From assembly GCA_020853755.1 (NCBI GenBank), contig JADYYG010000031.1, positions 1-64,000 on the forward strand: a DNA stretch of 64,000 bases, written 5' to 3'. The notes under the pieces were generated by a model that saw only the letters and a list, made by a program, of their open reading frames with translations, was not told the DNA's origin and made no database searches. A program made the translations under genes and the position numbers. Shown one piece after another: positions 31,481-40,451 of the stretch; position 1 is the first letter of the stretch, and each line of letters begins with the position of its first letter. This stretch comes from Dehalococcoidia bacterium (lineage in GTDB: Bacteria; Chloroflexota; Dehalococcoidia; Tepidiformales; Tepidiformaceae).

Positions 31481-32122
31481 GTGTCTGAACCCACCGTCAT
31501 CGAACCCGGCTTCTTCGAGGTCATCGGCACCCAGCGCGCCATGCGGCGGCTCAAGACCGACCCTGTGCCGGAGAGCTACATCAAGAAGATCCTCTGGGCT
31601 GCGACCCGGGCCCCCAGCGGCGGCAACCGCCAGGGCTGGCGCTGGCTGGTGGTAACCGACCCTGCCGCGAAGAAGCAGATCCAGGGCTGGTACAACGAAC
31701 TCTGGTCGAAGGCCATCGCTTCCGGATACGGCGCCGGGGCGGGATTGCCTGAAGAAGAACGGCTGAGCAACGAACGCGTGATGAAGAGCGCGACCTACCT
31801 CGCGGAGCATATGCACGAAGCCCCGGTCCTCATCTTCGCCTGCACGCTGACCGGGAACGGCGACATCACCGCCGGGTCGAGCATCTATCCGGCCGTCCAG
31901 AACTTGATGCTGGCCGCCCGCGCCCTCGGGCTGGGCACGGCCCTGACCACCGTGCACCGCGGCCACCAGGACGATATCCGCAAGCTGCTCGGTATCCCGG
32001 AGTCAGTCGAGACCGCCGCCCTTATCCCCGTCGGCTGGCCGAAGGGGAAGTTTGGCACGGGCTTCCGCAAGCCCGTGCAGGACGTCACCTACTGGGAACA
32101 CTGGGGCGAAAAGCGGCCCTGA
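31481..32122 (+). CDS. Nitroreductase family protein
   Basis: GTQRAMRRLKTDPVPESYIKKILWAATRAPSGGNRQGWRW; GTG start. Confidence 0.9.
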   Translation: MSEPTVIEPGFFEVIGTQRAMRRLKTDPVPESYIKKILWAATRAPSGGNRQGWRWLVVTDPAAKKQIQGWYNELWSKAIASGYGAGAGLPEEERLSNERVMKSATYLAEHMHEAPVLIFACTLTGNGDITAGSSIYPAVQNLMLAARALGLGTALTTVHRGHQDDIRKLLGIPESVETAALIPVGWPKGKFGTGFRKPVQDVTYWEHWGEKRP

Positions 32123-32224
32123 GAGCGCTCGCATGCGGTCCGGTTGGCATCGCCCGGCCGGGCCAGTGGTACTGACTCCGGAAACTGACTAGACTGGACC
32201 TACTACCCTTGTGAGGGTTTTCAC

Positions 32225-32743
32225 TTGCCCTACTCCATCGTCGAAACCTGCATCGGCTGCACAGCCTGCACGAAGCGCTGCCCAACCAACGCCATCACCG
32301 GCGAGCGGAACCAGCTCCATGTCATCGACCCGACGCTTTGCATCGACTGCGGCGCCTGCGGCATCGTCTGCCCGCCGGAAGCCATCCTCGATAAGTTCGG
32401 CAACGTGTGCGCGGCCATCAAGAAGCCCGACTGGCCGAAGGCCGTCGTCATCGAAGAGAAGTGCATCGGCTCCGGCTGCGAACTGTGCATCAACATCTGC
32501 CCGTTCGACGCCCTCTCGCTCGAACATTCGGATCGCATCGACGACTTCTTCGGCAAGAGCACAGTGGACGAGAAGAAGTGCACCGGCTGCCGCCTCTGCG
32601 AGGACGTGTGCGGCTGGGACGCGATCCATATCTTCCCGCGCCAGGACGAGGTCCTGAAGGACTACGAAGCCCTGACTGCGGAGGAGAAGGTCATCGTCAC
32701 GCAGGCCCGCAAGCTCAAGGAAGAGAGCCACTTCTCGGTTTGA
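32225..32743 (+). CDS. Polyferredoxin-like 4Fe-4S protein with four Cys clusters
   Basis: CIGCTACTKRCP, CIDCGACGIVCP, CIGSGCELCINICP, CTGCRLCEDVCG; TTG start with SD gagg. Confidence 0.88.
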   Translation: MPYSIVETCIGCTACTKRCPTNAITGERNQLHVIDPTLCIDCGACGIVCPPEAILDKFGNVCAAIKKPDWPKAVVIEEKCIGSGCELCINICPFDALSLEHSDRIDDFFGKSTVDEKKCTGCRLCEDVCGWDAIHIFPRQDEVLKDYEALTAEEKVIVTQARKLKEESHFSV

Positions 32744-32752
32744 CCGCCGCAG

Positions 32753-33040
32753 CTATTCCAGCGCGCTGATCCGAACCGCCAACTGGAAGTCCCGTTCGGT
32801 GACGCCGCCGGCGTCGTGCGTGCTGAGCGCCAGGTTCACCCGGTTGTACGTCCATGCGACCGATGGGTGATGGTCCATGGTCTCGGCGACCGTCGCTACC
32901 CGGACGACGAACCCCAGCGCGGTGATGTGGTCCGCGAACGCGAAGTCGCGTTCGATGCTGGCGTCGCCGTTCGCACGCCAGCCCGACGCGGCAGACAGCC
33001 GTGATGCGATTTCGTCGCTCGTGAGCCTTGTTCGAGCCAT
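32753..33040 (-). CDS. 4a-hydroxytetrahydrobiopterin dehydratase (PCD/DCoH-like)
   Basis: FAFADHITALGFVVRVATVAETMDHHPSVAWTYNRVNLALSTHDAGGVTERD. Confidence 0.92.
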   Translation of the reverse strand: MARTRLTSDEIASRLSAASGWRANGDASIERDFAFADHITALGFVVRVATVAETMDHHPSVAWTYNRVNLALSTHDAGGVTERDFQLAVRISALE

Positions 33041-33107
33041 TGGTAAGCCTCCCGGTAAACGGTCCTTCGCGGTGTATAGCGCCGCCCGGCGATAGTATGG
33101 GGTCTGG

Positions 33108-34859
33108 ATGACGAGGGAACCGCTCGGGGAGAGGCGCGTTTCCCGCCGCTGGATGCTGGGCGCCATGGGCGCTTCCGCCGGTGCGGCAGGGTTGGCAGCG
33201 CTTCGCTGCAGCAACGGTTCGCCAAAGCCCCCAACCGCAACTCCCGGGTCCGATGACGGTACGAGGGTAACGCCCGGCAGTTCGCCCACCCCACGCCCGC
33301 AGCAGGACGGAAAGCGCGGGGAAACGCTCCGCTATACCGCCTTCATCGTCCGCGACAACAGCTTCGACCCACACAAGACCCAGTCGGCGCCGCTCTACGG
33401 CTTCCAGTCGATGATCTACAGCCGCCTGCTGGCCTACCAGGACCAGGCAAAGGGCGTCATCGTGCCGGACCTGGCGGCACAGATGCCGGAAACGCCCGAC
33501 GCGCAGACGGCCATCTTCCGCCTGAACCCGAACGCTCGCTGGCACGACCTCCCGCCGCTCAACGGGCGGCCCGTCACGGCGCAGGACGTGAAGTACTCGG
33601 TCGAACGGCAACTCGCGGGCGGCGCCGCGTTCGCCCGCTCAGCGCAGTGGGCCGTGATCGACTCCATCGAAGCCGGCGATGAGCGAACCATCACGTTCAA
33701 GCTGAAGGCGCCGATGGCGGGCCTGTTGAACCTGTTCGCGGCCCCCCAGAGCTTCATCGTGGCGCCGGAGACGGCGGGCGATAAGAACGACATTGGCAGC
33801 GCGACACAGGTCGGCAGCGGCCCGTTCCAGTGGGTCGAATGGACCGACGGCCGTCTCGCGAGCGTCCGCCGGAACCCCAACTGGCACGGCGGCGACGGCC
33901 GCCCCAACCTCGACGGGGTCTCGCTGGTCCAGCCCGAGAGCAGCGCGGTTGTGGAAGCGCGATTCCGGACCAAAGAGCTGGATGCGGCGGTGGTCGGCAG
34001 GCAGCTTGCTACCCGCCTGCGTGAACGCATCCCGCAACTCACTGAGACGACGATGGGCCACTCCCAGTTCTTCGGGATGCGATTCTCCCTCGTGAACGAC
34101 CCCTACAACGACCTGCGCTTCCGCACAGCCGTCACCATCGCGCTCGACCGGCGGGCGATGATCGACAAGTTCTACAGCGGGTCCGGCGGCGTGAACCCCT
34201 GGGTCAGTTGGCCGATGGTGGACTGGGCGCTGCCCGAGAGCGAACTGACGACCTACGCCGGGTACCGGCCGGGCGATGGCGGCCGTGCCGAGGACCTGAA
34301 AGAGGCCGCCGCGCTACTCGCAGCGTTCAAGGCGGAGAAGCCCGTGAAGGACGACCTTCCGATGTTCGTGGTCGACGAGACAGAGGCCGCGCTGCAGTTC
34401 GGCCAGACGATCAAAGAGCAGTTGGCGGCGAACCTCGGCCTGGATCAGGTGCGCGTGGTGCCGCTGCCGCTTTCGGAGCTTTCGAACCTGCTCATCTCCG
34501 GCACTGCGCCGTGGGCCGCGGGCCCGGACAACGGCTGGATCGACCTCGACGACTGGGTCTACCCGTACTTCCATGCCGACGGCACGAAGAACAGTTTCCC
34601 GCTCCGCGATGCCGAGGTGACCTCGATGATCGACGCCCAGCGCATCGAACTCGACAAGGCGAAGCGGCGGGAGATTGGCTACAACATCCAGCGGCGGCTA
34701 CTCGCGCTGAACGCCGGTGTAAACCTCTTCAGCGAGCGCGTGGTGGCCCTGACGTGGCCGTACGTGAAGGGCCTGCCGCTCGATACGGCGGACGGTTACC
34801 AGCACCGCTTCGCGGACACCTGGATCGATGCCTCTGACGCGACCTTCCGCGGCCGTTGA
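33108..34859 (+). CDS. ABC transporter substrate-binding protein, family 5 (peptide-binding type)
   Basis: Tat-like RRVSRRWMLGAMGAS; SBP_bac_5-type body (RWHDLPPLNGRPVTAQDVKYSVER). Confidence 0.88.
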   Translation: MTREPLGERRVSRRWMLGAMGASAGAAGLAALRCSNGSPKPPTATPGSDDGTRVTPGSSPTPRPQQDGKRGETLRYTAFIVRDNSFDPHKTQSAPLYGFQSMIYSRLLAYQDQAKGVIVPDLAAQMPETPDAQTAIFRLNPNARWHDLPPLNGRPVTAQDVKYSVERQLAGGAAFARSAQWAVIDSIEAGDERTITFKLKAPMAGLLNLFAAPQSFIVAPETAGDKNDIGSATQVGSGPFQWVEWTDGRLASVRRNPNWHGGDGRPNLDGVSLVQPESSAVVEARFRTKELDAAVVGRQLATRLRERIPQLTETTMGHSQFFGMRFSLVNDPYNDLRFRTAVTIALDRRAMIDKFYSGSGGVNPWVSWPMVDWALPESELTTYAGYRPGDGGRAEDLKEAAALLAAFKAEKPVKDDLPMFVVDETEAALQFGQTIKEQLAANLGLDQVRVVPLPLSELSNLLISGTAPWAAGPDNGWIDLDDWVYPYFHADGTKNSFPLRDAEVTSMIDAQRIELDKAKRREIGYNIQRRLLALNAGVNLFSERVVALTWPYVKGLPLDTADGYQHRFADTWIDASDATFRGR

Positions 34860-35651
34860 TCAGCTCGCGAGCCTCACGTCGAACCGGTATCCAGAACCCC
34901 GCACGGTGCGGACGCTCCGCGCTGCCGCGGTGCGCTCCAGTTTGCGGCGAATGTTCGAGACGTGGCGGCGAAGGATCTGGAGGTAACGCGCGTCGGCGTC
35001 TGCGCCCCAGCCGCGCTCGATGATCTCCGCGGCCGAGACCGTGCGGTTCGGATGCGCCAGAAGGATCGCGAGGATCTCGGCTTCCCGGTCGGTCAGCGAA
35101 ACCTCGTGGTCGACAAGGCGGAGGGTGCCGCGCACCGGGTCAAGCTCGTACGGTCCGGCAACGACCATTTCGGCGCTGGCGATGCCCTCGCGAGCGAGTT
35201 CGGCGATCCGCTTCTGCACGGGTTGCGAATCGAGCGTGCCGCGCATCAGTCCATCGATTTCGGGCCGGAAGGAGCCAGGTATCGCCAGGCCCGCCGTTGC
35301 CGGGTGTGCGAGGTAGAGGACGGGAACAAGCCGCCAGCTTCGATGGGTATGGAACTCCGTGACCAGCGCCTGCTGTTCATCCACCGAGAGGTTGGCCAGC
35401 ACGAGGAGGTCATAGGCGTGCGTTCCAGCGCGGGCGACCGTCGCCGCCGGGTCGTTGACTCGTTCGACGATCAGTTGTTCGCCGAGCGGCGATTGCCCTG
35501 CTAGCGAGCGCGGCGTCGTCGGGTCGATGGCAAGCACCGTTGGCACGGCAAACTCCGGGTGATGCACTTCGGGAGGGAGGCCTGGAACAACCACCGCCCC
35601 AACCACCACTTCCTGATTCAAAGGTAGGGCGGGCCGGGCAGTCCCAGCCAT
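34860..35651 (-). CDS. Winged-helix (OmpR/PhoB-type) DNA-binding regulator with divergent N-terminal domain
   Basis: C-terminal VSLTDREAEILAILLAHPNRTVSAAEIIERGWG...RYLQILRRHVSNIRRKLE...RTVRGSGYRF. Confidence 0.8.
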   Translation of the reverse strand: MAGTARPALPLNQEVVVGAVVVPGLPPEVHHPEFAVPTVLAIDPTTPRSLAGQSPLGEQLIVERVNDPAATVARAGTHAYDLLVLANLSVDEQQALVTEFHTHRSWRLVPVLYLAHPATAGLAIPGSFRPEIDGLMRGTLDSQPVQKRIAELAREGIASAEMVVAGPYELDPVRGTLRLVDHEVSLTDREAEILAILLAHPNRTVSAAEIIERGWGADADARYLQILRRHVSNIRRKLERTAAARSVRTVRGSGYRFDVRLAS

Positions 35652-35727
35652 CGGGGCATCCCCCAGTTCGGGCCGGGTGGAAGCAGCAAGGGAGTGTCCG
35701 GAGGCTCGGCCAGGGCGTCCCCGCGAA

Positions 35728-36018
35728 TCAGAAGCCGCGTTCGACGAGCTTCTTCGCAATCTCGCGCGGGTCGGGGGCGTAGGTGCCGTTGGCAATCTGC
35801 TCCCGCAGGGCACGAACCTTCTCGGCGCGCACCTCATCCGAGGTCTCCACGGCGTGGAGCGCGCTCGAGAGTTCGCGTGCTTCGGGGGTGATGCCGGCGC
35901 TGTCGGTCCGCACCTGTGGTTCTGCTGCCGTCACGGCGGTGCGCCCGCGGGCAAGGTCATAGACCACGCCGCCGGTGGCGCCTGTGCCGGAGGTCTTCCT
36001 CACTGCCATATCATCCAT
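35728..36018 (-). CDS. flgM: Anti-sigma-28 factor FlgM-like
   Basis: C-terminal VRAEKVRALREQIANGTYAPDPREIAKKLVERGF typical of FlgM; next to flagellar genes. Confidence 0.78.
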   Translation of the reverse strand: MDDMAVRKTSGTGATGGVVYDLARGRTAVTAAEPQVRTDSAGITPEARELSSALHAVETSDEVRAEKVRALREQIANGTYAPDPREIAKKLVERGF

Positions 36019-36072
36019 CCTCCCAGTCCAGCTCCTTCATGGTAGGCGCGCGGGGCACGCCATTTCAATTGG

Positions 36073-36705
36073 TCAGCCCTGCAACGTTCCGATAACGACA
36101 AGGCGGTTCTTCAGGTCATGTGTGCAGGTGATGAGGGTCACGGTGCTCGCGCTGTTCGAACGCAGGAGCTTGATTGCTGACGGCGGGACCACCACTACCT
36201 TGCTCACTGCGTAGCGATAGACCTGGTCGCCCGAATACACCTCGACGGAGTCTCCCGGTTCTACCCGGTCAAGCTCTTTGAACACCGCGACGTTTCCACG
36301 GTCGGCGACGGAGACGTGGCCGGTGATGACCATGTTCCCGGGCTGCCCGGGCAACGCCGAATCGATGTGGTGCCCGGCGGCCTTCCAGGCGGTCTCCCAG
36401 CGCGCCTTGCCATCGCTGATGGTGACGCCGACTTCGGCGATTGGCGTATCCACCGAAGCGGACTGGACCACGATCCGTGTGGGCAGGCCCGCTTCGGAGA
36501 GCCGGCGGACGGCCTCCGGCTGTGGGGCGTCGGCCTTCGCGACCGTGACCAGTGCGGCCGGGGGCTCGGGGCCTGCGCCTCCACCTGCGAGGCCGAACCA
36601 TGAGATCGCGGCAGCACCGGCCACGAACGCGATGGCGATTGCGTTCGAACGGCGGGAGCTTTTCCGGGTCGGCGTTTCAGGCATCGGCTTCCCTGCCCCG
36701 GTCAA
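36073..36705 (-). CDS. Sortase family protein
   Basis: N-terminal TM; NMVITGHVS (catalytic His), TLITCTHDLKNRLVV (catalytic TLxTC and Arg). Confidence 0.88.
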   Translation of the reverse strand: MTGAGKPMPETPTRKSSRRSNAIAIAFVAGAAAISWFGLAGGGAGPEPPAALVTVAKADAPQPEAVRRLSEAGLPTRIVVQSASVDTPIAEVGVTISDGKARWETAWKAAGHHIDSALPGQPGNMVITGHVSVADRGNVAVFKELDRVEPGDSVEVYSGDQVYRYAVSKVVVVPPSAIKLLRSNSASTVTLITCTHDLKNRLVVIGTLQG

Positions 36706-36842
36706 TCCGGGTTCCCTCTGAGTGTCGGCAATTCCGCGCCCAATCTTGACGCCGCAGGGGCCACTGGACAGCCGCCGGGAGAGGGCGAAATGGTGACAAA
36801 TCGAGTACGCCGGGACGGTCTTACGGAAGGGTGCGAACCCGC

Positions 36843-37163
36843 TTACCCCGCGTTTACGGAGAAGCTTTCGGAGCGCCCGTAGGCGTGCATCGTGCGCGCC
36901 CGCGAAGCGAGTTCAACAAGGCGCTGGGAAACCTGGGCGGTCTCGTCCTGGAGCAGCCGGGCGGAGGCCGTTTCGAGGGCAATCAACTCATCGATGGCGC
37001 GCATTTCTTGCTCCCCGTATGGCGCGCTCTCAAGGGCGTTGCAGGCGCTGAACAGCGACTCGCCGAGGGAATCGTAGCGTTCGAAGTCACCCTCTTGGAT
37101 GGCGAGATGGCGCGCACGGGCGATGGTCAACGCGGCTTCGGCAGCAGCTGCGAACCGGCTCAT
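36843..37163 (-). CDS. Putative FliT-like flagellar chaperone
   Basis: Small helical protein overlapping the 3' end of fliS by 4 nt; assignment mainly by position. Confidence 0.5.
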   Translation of the reverse strand: MSRFAAAAEAALTIARARHLAIQEGDFERYDSLGESLFSACNALESAPYGEQEMRAIDELIALETASARLLQDETAQVSQRLVELASRARTMHAYGRSESFSVNAG

Positions 37164-37570
37164 GCGGCGGCTTCGGCCCCGGCCCGGATCGGCGCGCGGC
37201 CGGCCTTCAGCTCTGCCGTCGCGGTCTTCCAGGCGGTGGAGATGGTGGTGATGTGGCGCTCAACTTCGCGCAGCTTCGCCGCATCGCCGACGGACGATTC
37301 GACGATGAGGCGCATGCAGTAGCCGTAAATCCCGGCGAGGCTGCTGGCGATCTCGCCCTGGCTCATGTCCAGCGTGCTGGCCAGCTCGCCGATGATGAGG
37401 TACGCGCGGTTCGTCTCGTCGTTGAAGCCGTTGCGGTTGCCGCTCTCAAGGTGGATGACCGCCTTCTTGAGCGCCTTCACACACCCGTCGTAGAGCATAG
37501 TGGTGAGGGTCACCGGGTCGGCTGTCGTGGCTTCGACGTTCCGGTAGGTCGCGTACGGATTGCTGCTCAT
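37160..37570 (-). CDS. fliS: Flagellar export chaperone FliS
   Basis: NPYATYRNVEATTADPVTLTTMLYDGCVKALKKA... Confidence 0.93.
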   Translation of the reverse strand: MSSNPYATYRNVEATTADPVTLTTMLYDGCVKALKKAVIHLESGNRNGFNDETNRAYLIIGELASTLDMSQGEIASSLAGIYGYCMRLIVESSVGDAAKLREVERHITTISTAWKTATAELKAGRAPIRAGAEAAA

Positions 37571-37625
37571 CGGCGGTCTCCTTCGATCGCGGACTTATCC
37601 ATTACCAGGAGCTTCGGTCGAACGT

Positions 37626-37643
37626 CCCGATGAGAACATCGGG
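37626..37643 (-). other. Perfect 7-bp intergenic hairpin downstream of fliD
   Basis: CCCGATG-AGAA-CATCGGG; no U-tract. Confidence 0.4.
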
Positions 37644-37659
37644 GAAGTTCCGCTGTTCG

Positions 37660-40014
37660 CTACTTCTCGTTCGAACTCCTGGCGGCCTGCTGCTGCAGGG
37701 TACTGATGATCGATTGGGCGCGGGCCTGCGCCTGCTCCATCGCGGCGAACTTCTTGCGTAGCGTTTCCATCTCGTGGGTGATCCGCTCCTGCACCTTGTC
37801 GATGCGGTCGGAGATGTCGGTGGTGACGGCGGTGATGGCATCCTGGCGCTTCTGGAGGACGCCGCCAGCGCCGGCCTGCACTTCGGCGAACTGCTTCAGC
37901 CGCTGGACGACACTCTGGGACGACGGCGCGACGGTGATGGTGGTCGTACCCGCCTGGAGCGCGCCGACGTTCACAGTCATCCCGGGGATGAGGAGCGTCG
38001 TCGAGCCGTTCGCAGTGACCGTCGCGGTGGTCGTCGTGGCGGGGGCGCCATTGGCGGGGGTGAAGGTGGAGGTGAGCACGCCGAGCCCGTCGTCGGAAAT
38101 GGAGTAACGGCCCGCCCCGGCGCCGCTGAACGTCCCGGTGAGGCCGGTAATCGAGCTGGTGCCGCCGGGGTCGATGCCGGCCGCGAGGGTGAGCGAACTG
38201 AGGAGCGCTTGCGTCCCCGCCGGGTCCTTCTCCAGGGCGGACTGGAACTTCGCCTCGTCCAACTGGAGGGTGTTCGTGCTGCCGACCGCTGAGCCGATGG
38301 CGCCGAACGAGAGGCCGATCTGCGAGAGCGTGGAGTACGTGCCGTTGATGTTGATCCCGGCACTGCCAATGATGGAGCGGAGGTCAGAGCGCAGTTGCCG
38401 CAGGCTCGCGTCGCCGCTCAGAGGTCCGGACGTGTTGTTTGATTTCGAACCATCGGCCTTCGTTGCCTTGTCAATCGCCGCGAGCACGTTGTTGAACTCG
38501 GCCACGAAGCCCTTCACGGCCCCAAGAGCGCTGGTGGCGTCCTGGCTCACCGTGATGGTGGCGGCGCCGTTCGTCAGGCCGCTGAAGGTGAGGCTGGCGC
38601 CGTTATAGGCGATGGAGTTCGAGGCCGAGTTCTGGGACGGCCCGCCATCGATCGAGTAGGCCGCGGTATCTCCTTCGGTGAAGGTCGCGCCGATGAGCCC
38701 GAGCTTACCCGCCAGGTCGCCGCCGGCGCCGTCATCGGCGACCGTGATGGTGAGCGGCCCAGTCTTCGCGTTCTGGAACTTGATCGAGTCGGTCACCGAG
38801 TCGTATCTCGCGACGACACCGGCCTCGCTCCCGTTGATCCGGTTGATGACATCGGCAAGCGAGTCGTTCGCGGCGTTGTAGGCGACATCGATGCCGTTGA
38901 TGACGAGGTTGTGATCCCCGGTAGCGACCGTACCAGAGAGGAACGGCGTGGCCTGGAGCTTTGCGGTCTGGCCGGCCCGGGAGAGCGGCGATGCGCTCGA
39001 ACGGGTGGAACCGGTGGCCGAGGTCAACAGGTTCGTCGCTGACAGGAAGTTCGAGGTATCGGCGCCGTTCCCGAAGGTGATGTTGCCCTGCGAGGAGGTC
39101 ACGGTGAGGACGTTCGCCCTGCCAAGGCCATCGTTCGTGATGCTGGCGGTGACACCGATGGAACTGGCGTTAATGTCGGCGATGACGTCGCTCAGCGTCA
39201 TCATCTTCGTCATCGCGGCGCTGCTGGTGCGGGTCGTCGTCCCGTCGGACGAGAGCAGGTTCGTAGCGCTCAGGAAGTTCGACGTATCGCCGACGGCGCC
39301 GAGGGTGATATCGCCCTGGCTGGAGGCAAGCGAGAGCATGCTGGCGTGGCCGTAGTCGTCATTCACAATCGAAGCGGTGACGCCGATCCCGCTGGCGTTG
39401 ATGGCGGTCACGACATCGTCGAGCGACTGGGTGGTCGCATCAATCGTCAGTTGCGAGGAGCCACCGGACGCGGTCGCGATGGTGAAGGTGCCGCTGGTCA
39501 CGGCCATCTGGAAGTTGTTCGCATTGAGCAGAGCGGACGACTGCACGGCCGCGCCGCCCACACCGAACGTCTTGCTGCCGCCGCTGGCCGTGGCGATGGT
39601 GAACGTGCCGCTGTTCGGTGTCGAACCGAAGTTCGACTCGTTCATCGGCTTTGTGGCATCGATCGGCGCGGCGAAAGATGTGCCGGCGAGCTTCGACGCG
39701 GTAGCGAGACGGGTCACATCGATCGTGAACTGCCCGAGCAGCGACGACGGCGTGGTAGCCACCGAAACAGCGGAGTTGCCGCTCACACCGCTCTTCCCGC
39801 TTACCGAGGAGGCGTTGGCCAGGGTGTTCGCCTTCGCGAGGAGGTTACCAATCACCGACTGGATGCTGGCGATGGCGGCCTTCTTCTGGCCCTCGCGGAT
39901 CGCCTTGTTCTGGAGGAGCGTCACCTTATTCATGCGAATATCGGTGAGTTGCGCGATGACGGCTTCGGTGTCGAAGGTCGCGAAGAAGCCGCCAAGCCGT
40001 ACGGGGTCTGACAT
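37660..40014 (-). CDS. fliD: Flagellar filament-capping protein FliD (hook-associated protein 2)
   Basis: N-term DPVRLGGFFATFDTEAVIAQLTDIRMNKVTLLQNKA; FliD_C features; internal ~77-aa repeats. Confidence 0.93.
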   Translation of the reverse strand: MSDPVRLGGFFATFDTEAVIAQLTDIRMNKVTLLQNKAIREGQKKAAIASIQSVIGNLLAKANTLANASSVSGKSGVSGNSAVSVATTPSSLLGQFTIDVTRLATASKLAGTSFAAPIDATKPMNESNFGSTPNSGTFTIATASGGSKTFGVGGAAVQSSALLNANNFQMAVTSGTFTIATASGGSSQLTIDATTQSLDDVVTAINASGIGVTASIVNDDYGHASMLSLASSQGDITLGAVGDTSNFLSATNLLSSDGTTTRTSSAAMTKMMTLSDVIADINASSIGVTASITNDGLGRANVLTVTSSQGNITFGNGADTSNFLSATNLLTSATGSTRSSASPLSRAGQTAKLQATPFLSGTVATGDHNLVINGIDVAYNAANDSLADVINRINGSEAGVVARYDSVTDSIKFQNAKTGPLTITVADDGAGGDLAGKLGLIGATFTEGDTAAYSIDGGPSQNSASNSIAYNGASLTFSGLTNGAATITVSQDATSALGAVKGFVAEFNNVLAAIDKATKADGSKSNNTSGPLSGDASLRQLRSDLRSIIGSAGININGTYSTLSQIGLSFGAIGSAVGSTNTLQLDEAKFQSALEKDPAGTQALLSSLTLAAGIDPGGTSSITGLTGTFSGAGAGRYSISDDGLGVLTSTFTPANGAPATTTTATVTANGSTTLLIPGMTVNVGALQAGTTTITVAPSSQSVVQRLKQFAEVQAGAGGVLQKRQDAITAVTTDISDRIDKVQERITHEMETLRKKFAAMEQAQARAQSIISTLQQQAARSSNEK

Positions 40015-40017
40015 CGG

Positions 40018-40341
40018 TTATCCCTTCCGTTCCAGGAGCACGCCCCCGGCAGCCTCGTCCACGCCGAGCTGCCAGAGGTCCCGGGCCTCTACCCTGGCGA
40101 TGACCTCCCCGGTCGAAACGTCGCGGACAAGGACGGCGACCATCAGTCCCTGTGCATCCACAACGTAGTCCACTTCACACGTCTCCACGGGCCGGCCGGG
40201 CGCAAGCGCCTGGACCAGCCGGGCTTTTCCGGAAGGTTTAGGCTGGTTGCCGCGCTTGCCGCCGCCCTGCCTGCCGTCAGCCCAAACCCGCCCGGCTGCG
40301 AGCCGGACAGGGTCGATTGCTGTCAGTCTAAGGTCGGCCAT
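40018..40341 (-). CDS. FlaG-like flagellar protein
   Basis: VDYVVDAQGLMVAVLVRDVSTGEVIARV resembles the FlaG core; directly upstream of fliD. Confidence 0.55.
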   Translation of the reverse strand: MADLRLTAIDPVRLAAGRVWADGRQGGGKRGNQPKPSGKARLVQALAPGRPVETCEVDYVVDAQGLMVAVLVRDVSTGEVIARVEARDLWQLGVDEAAGGVLLERKG

Positions 40342-40369
40342 GCCCGCATCCTTTCGGGGACTCACCTGA

Positions 40370-40397
40370 TATTCGGGTGAGGGGCAGCCGATCTTGA
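40370..40397 (-). promoter_or_regulatory. Candidate sigma-28 (FliA/SigD) promoter
   Basis: Minus strand TCAAGATC-N12-CCCGAATA, ~30 nt upstream of the flaG-like start; compare TAAAGTTT-N11-GCCGATAA. Confidence 0.45.
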
Positions 40398-40451
40398 GTG
40401 GCGATTTGGCGCAGCGGCGTGGCCTGGGCCGAACCGGGGCGACGGTCGTGT

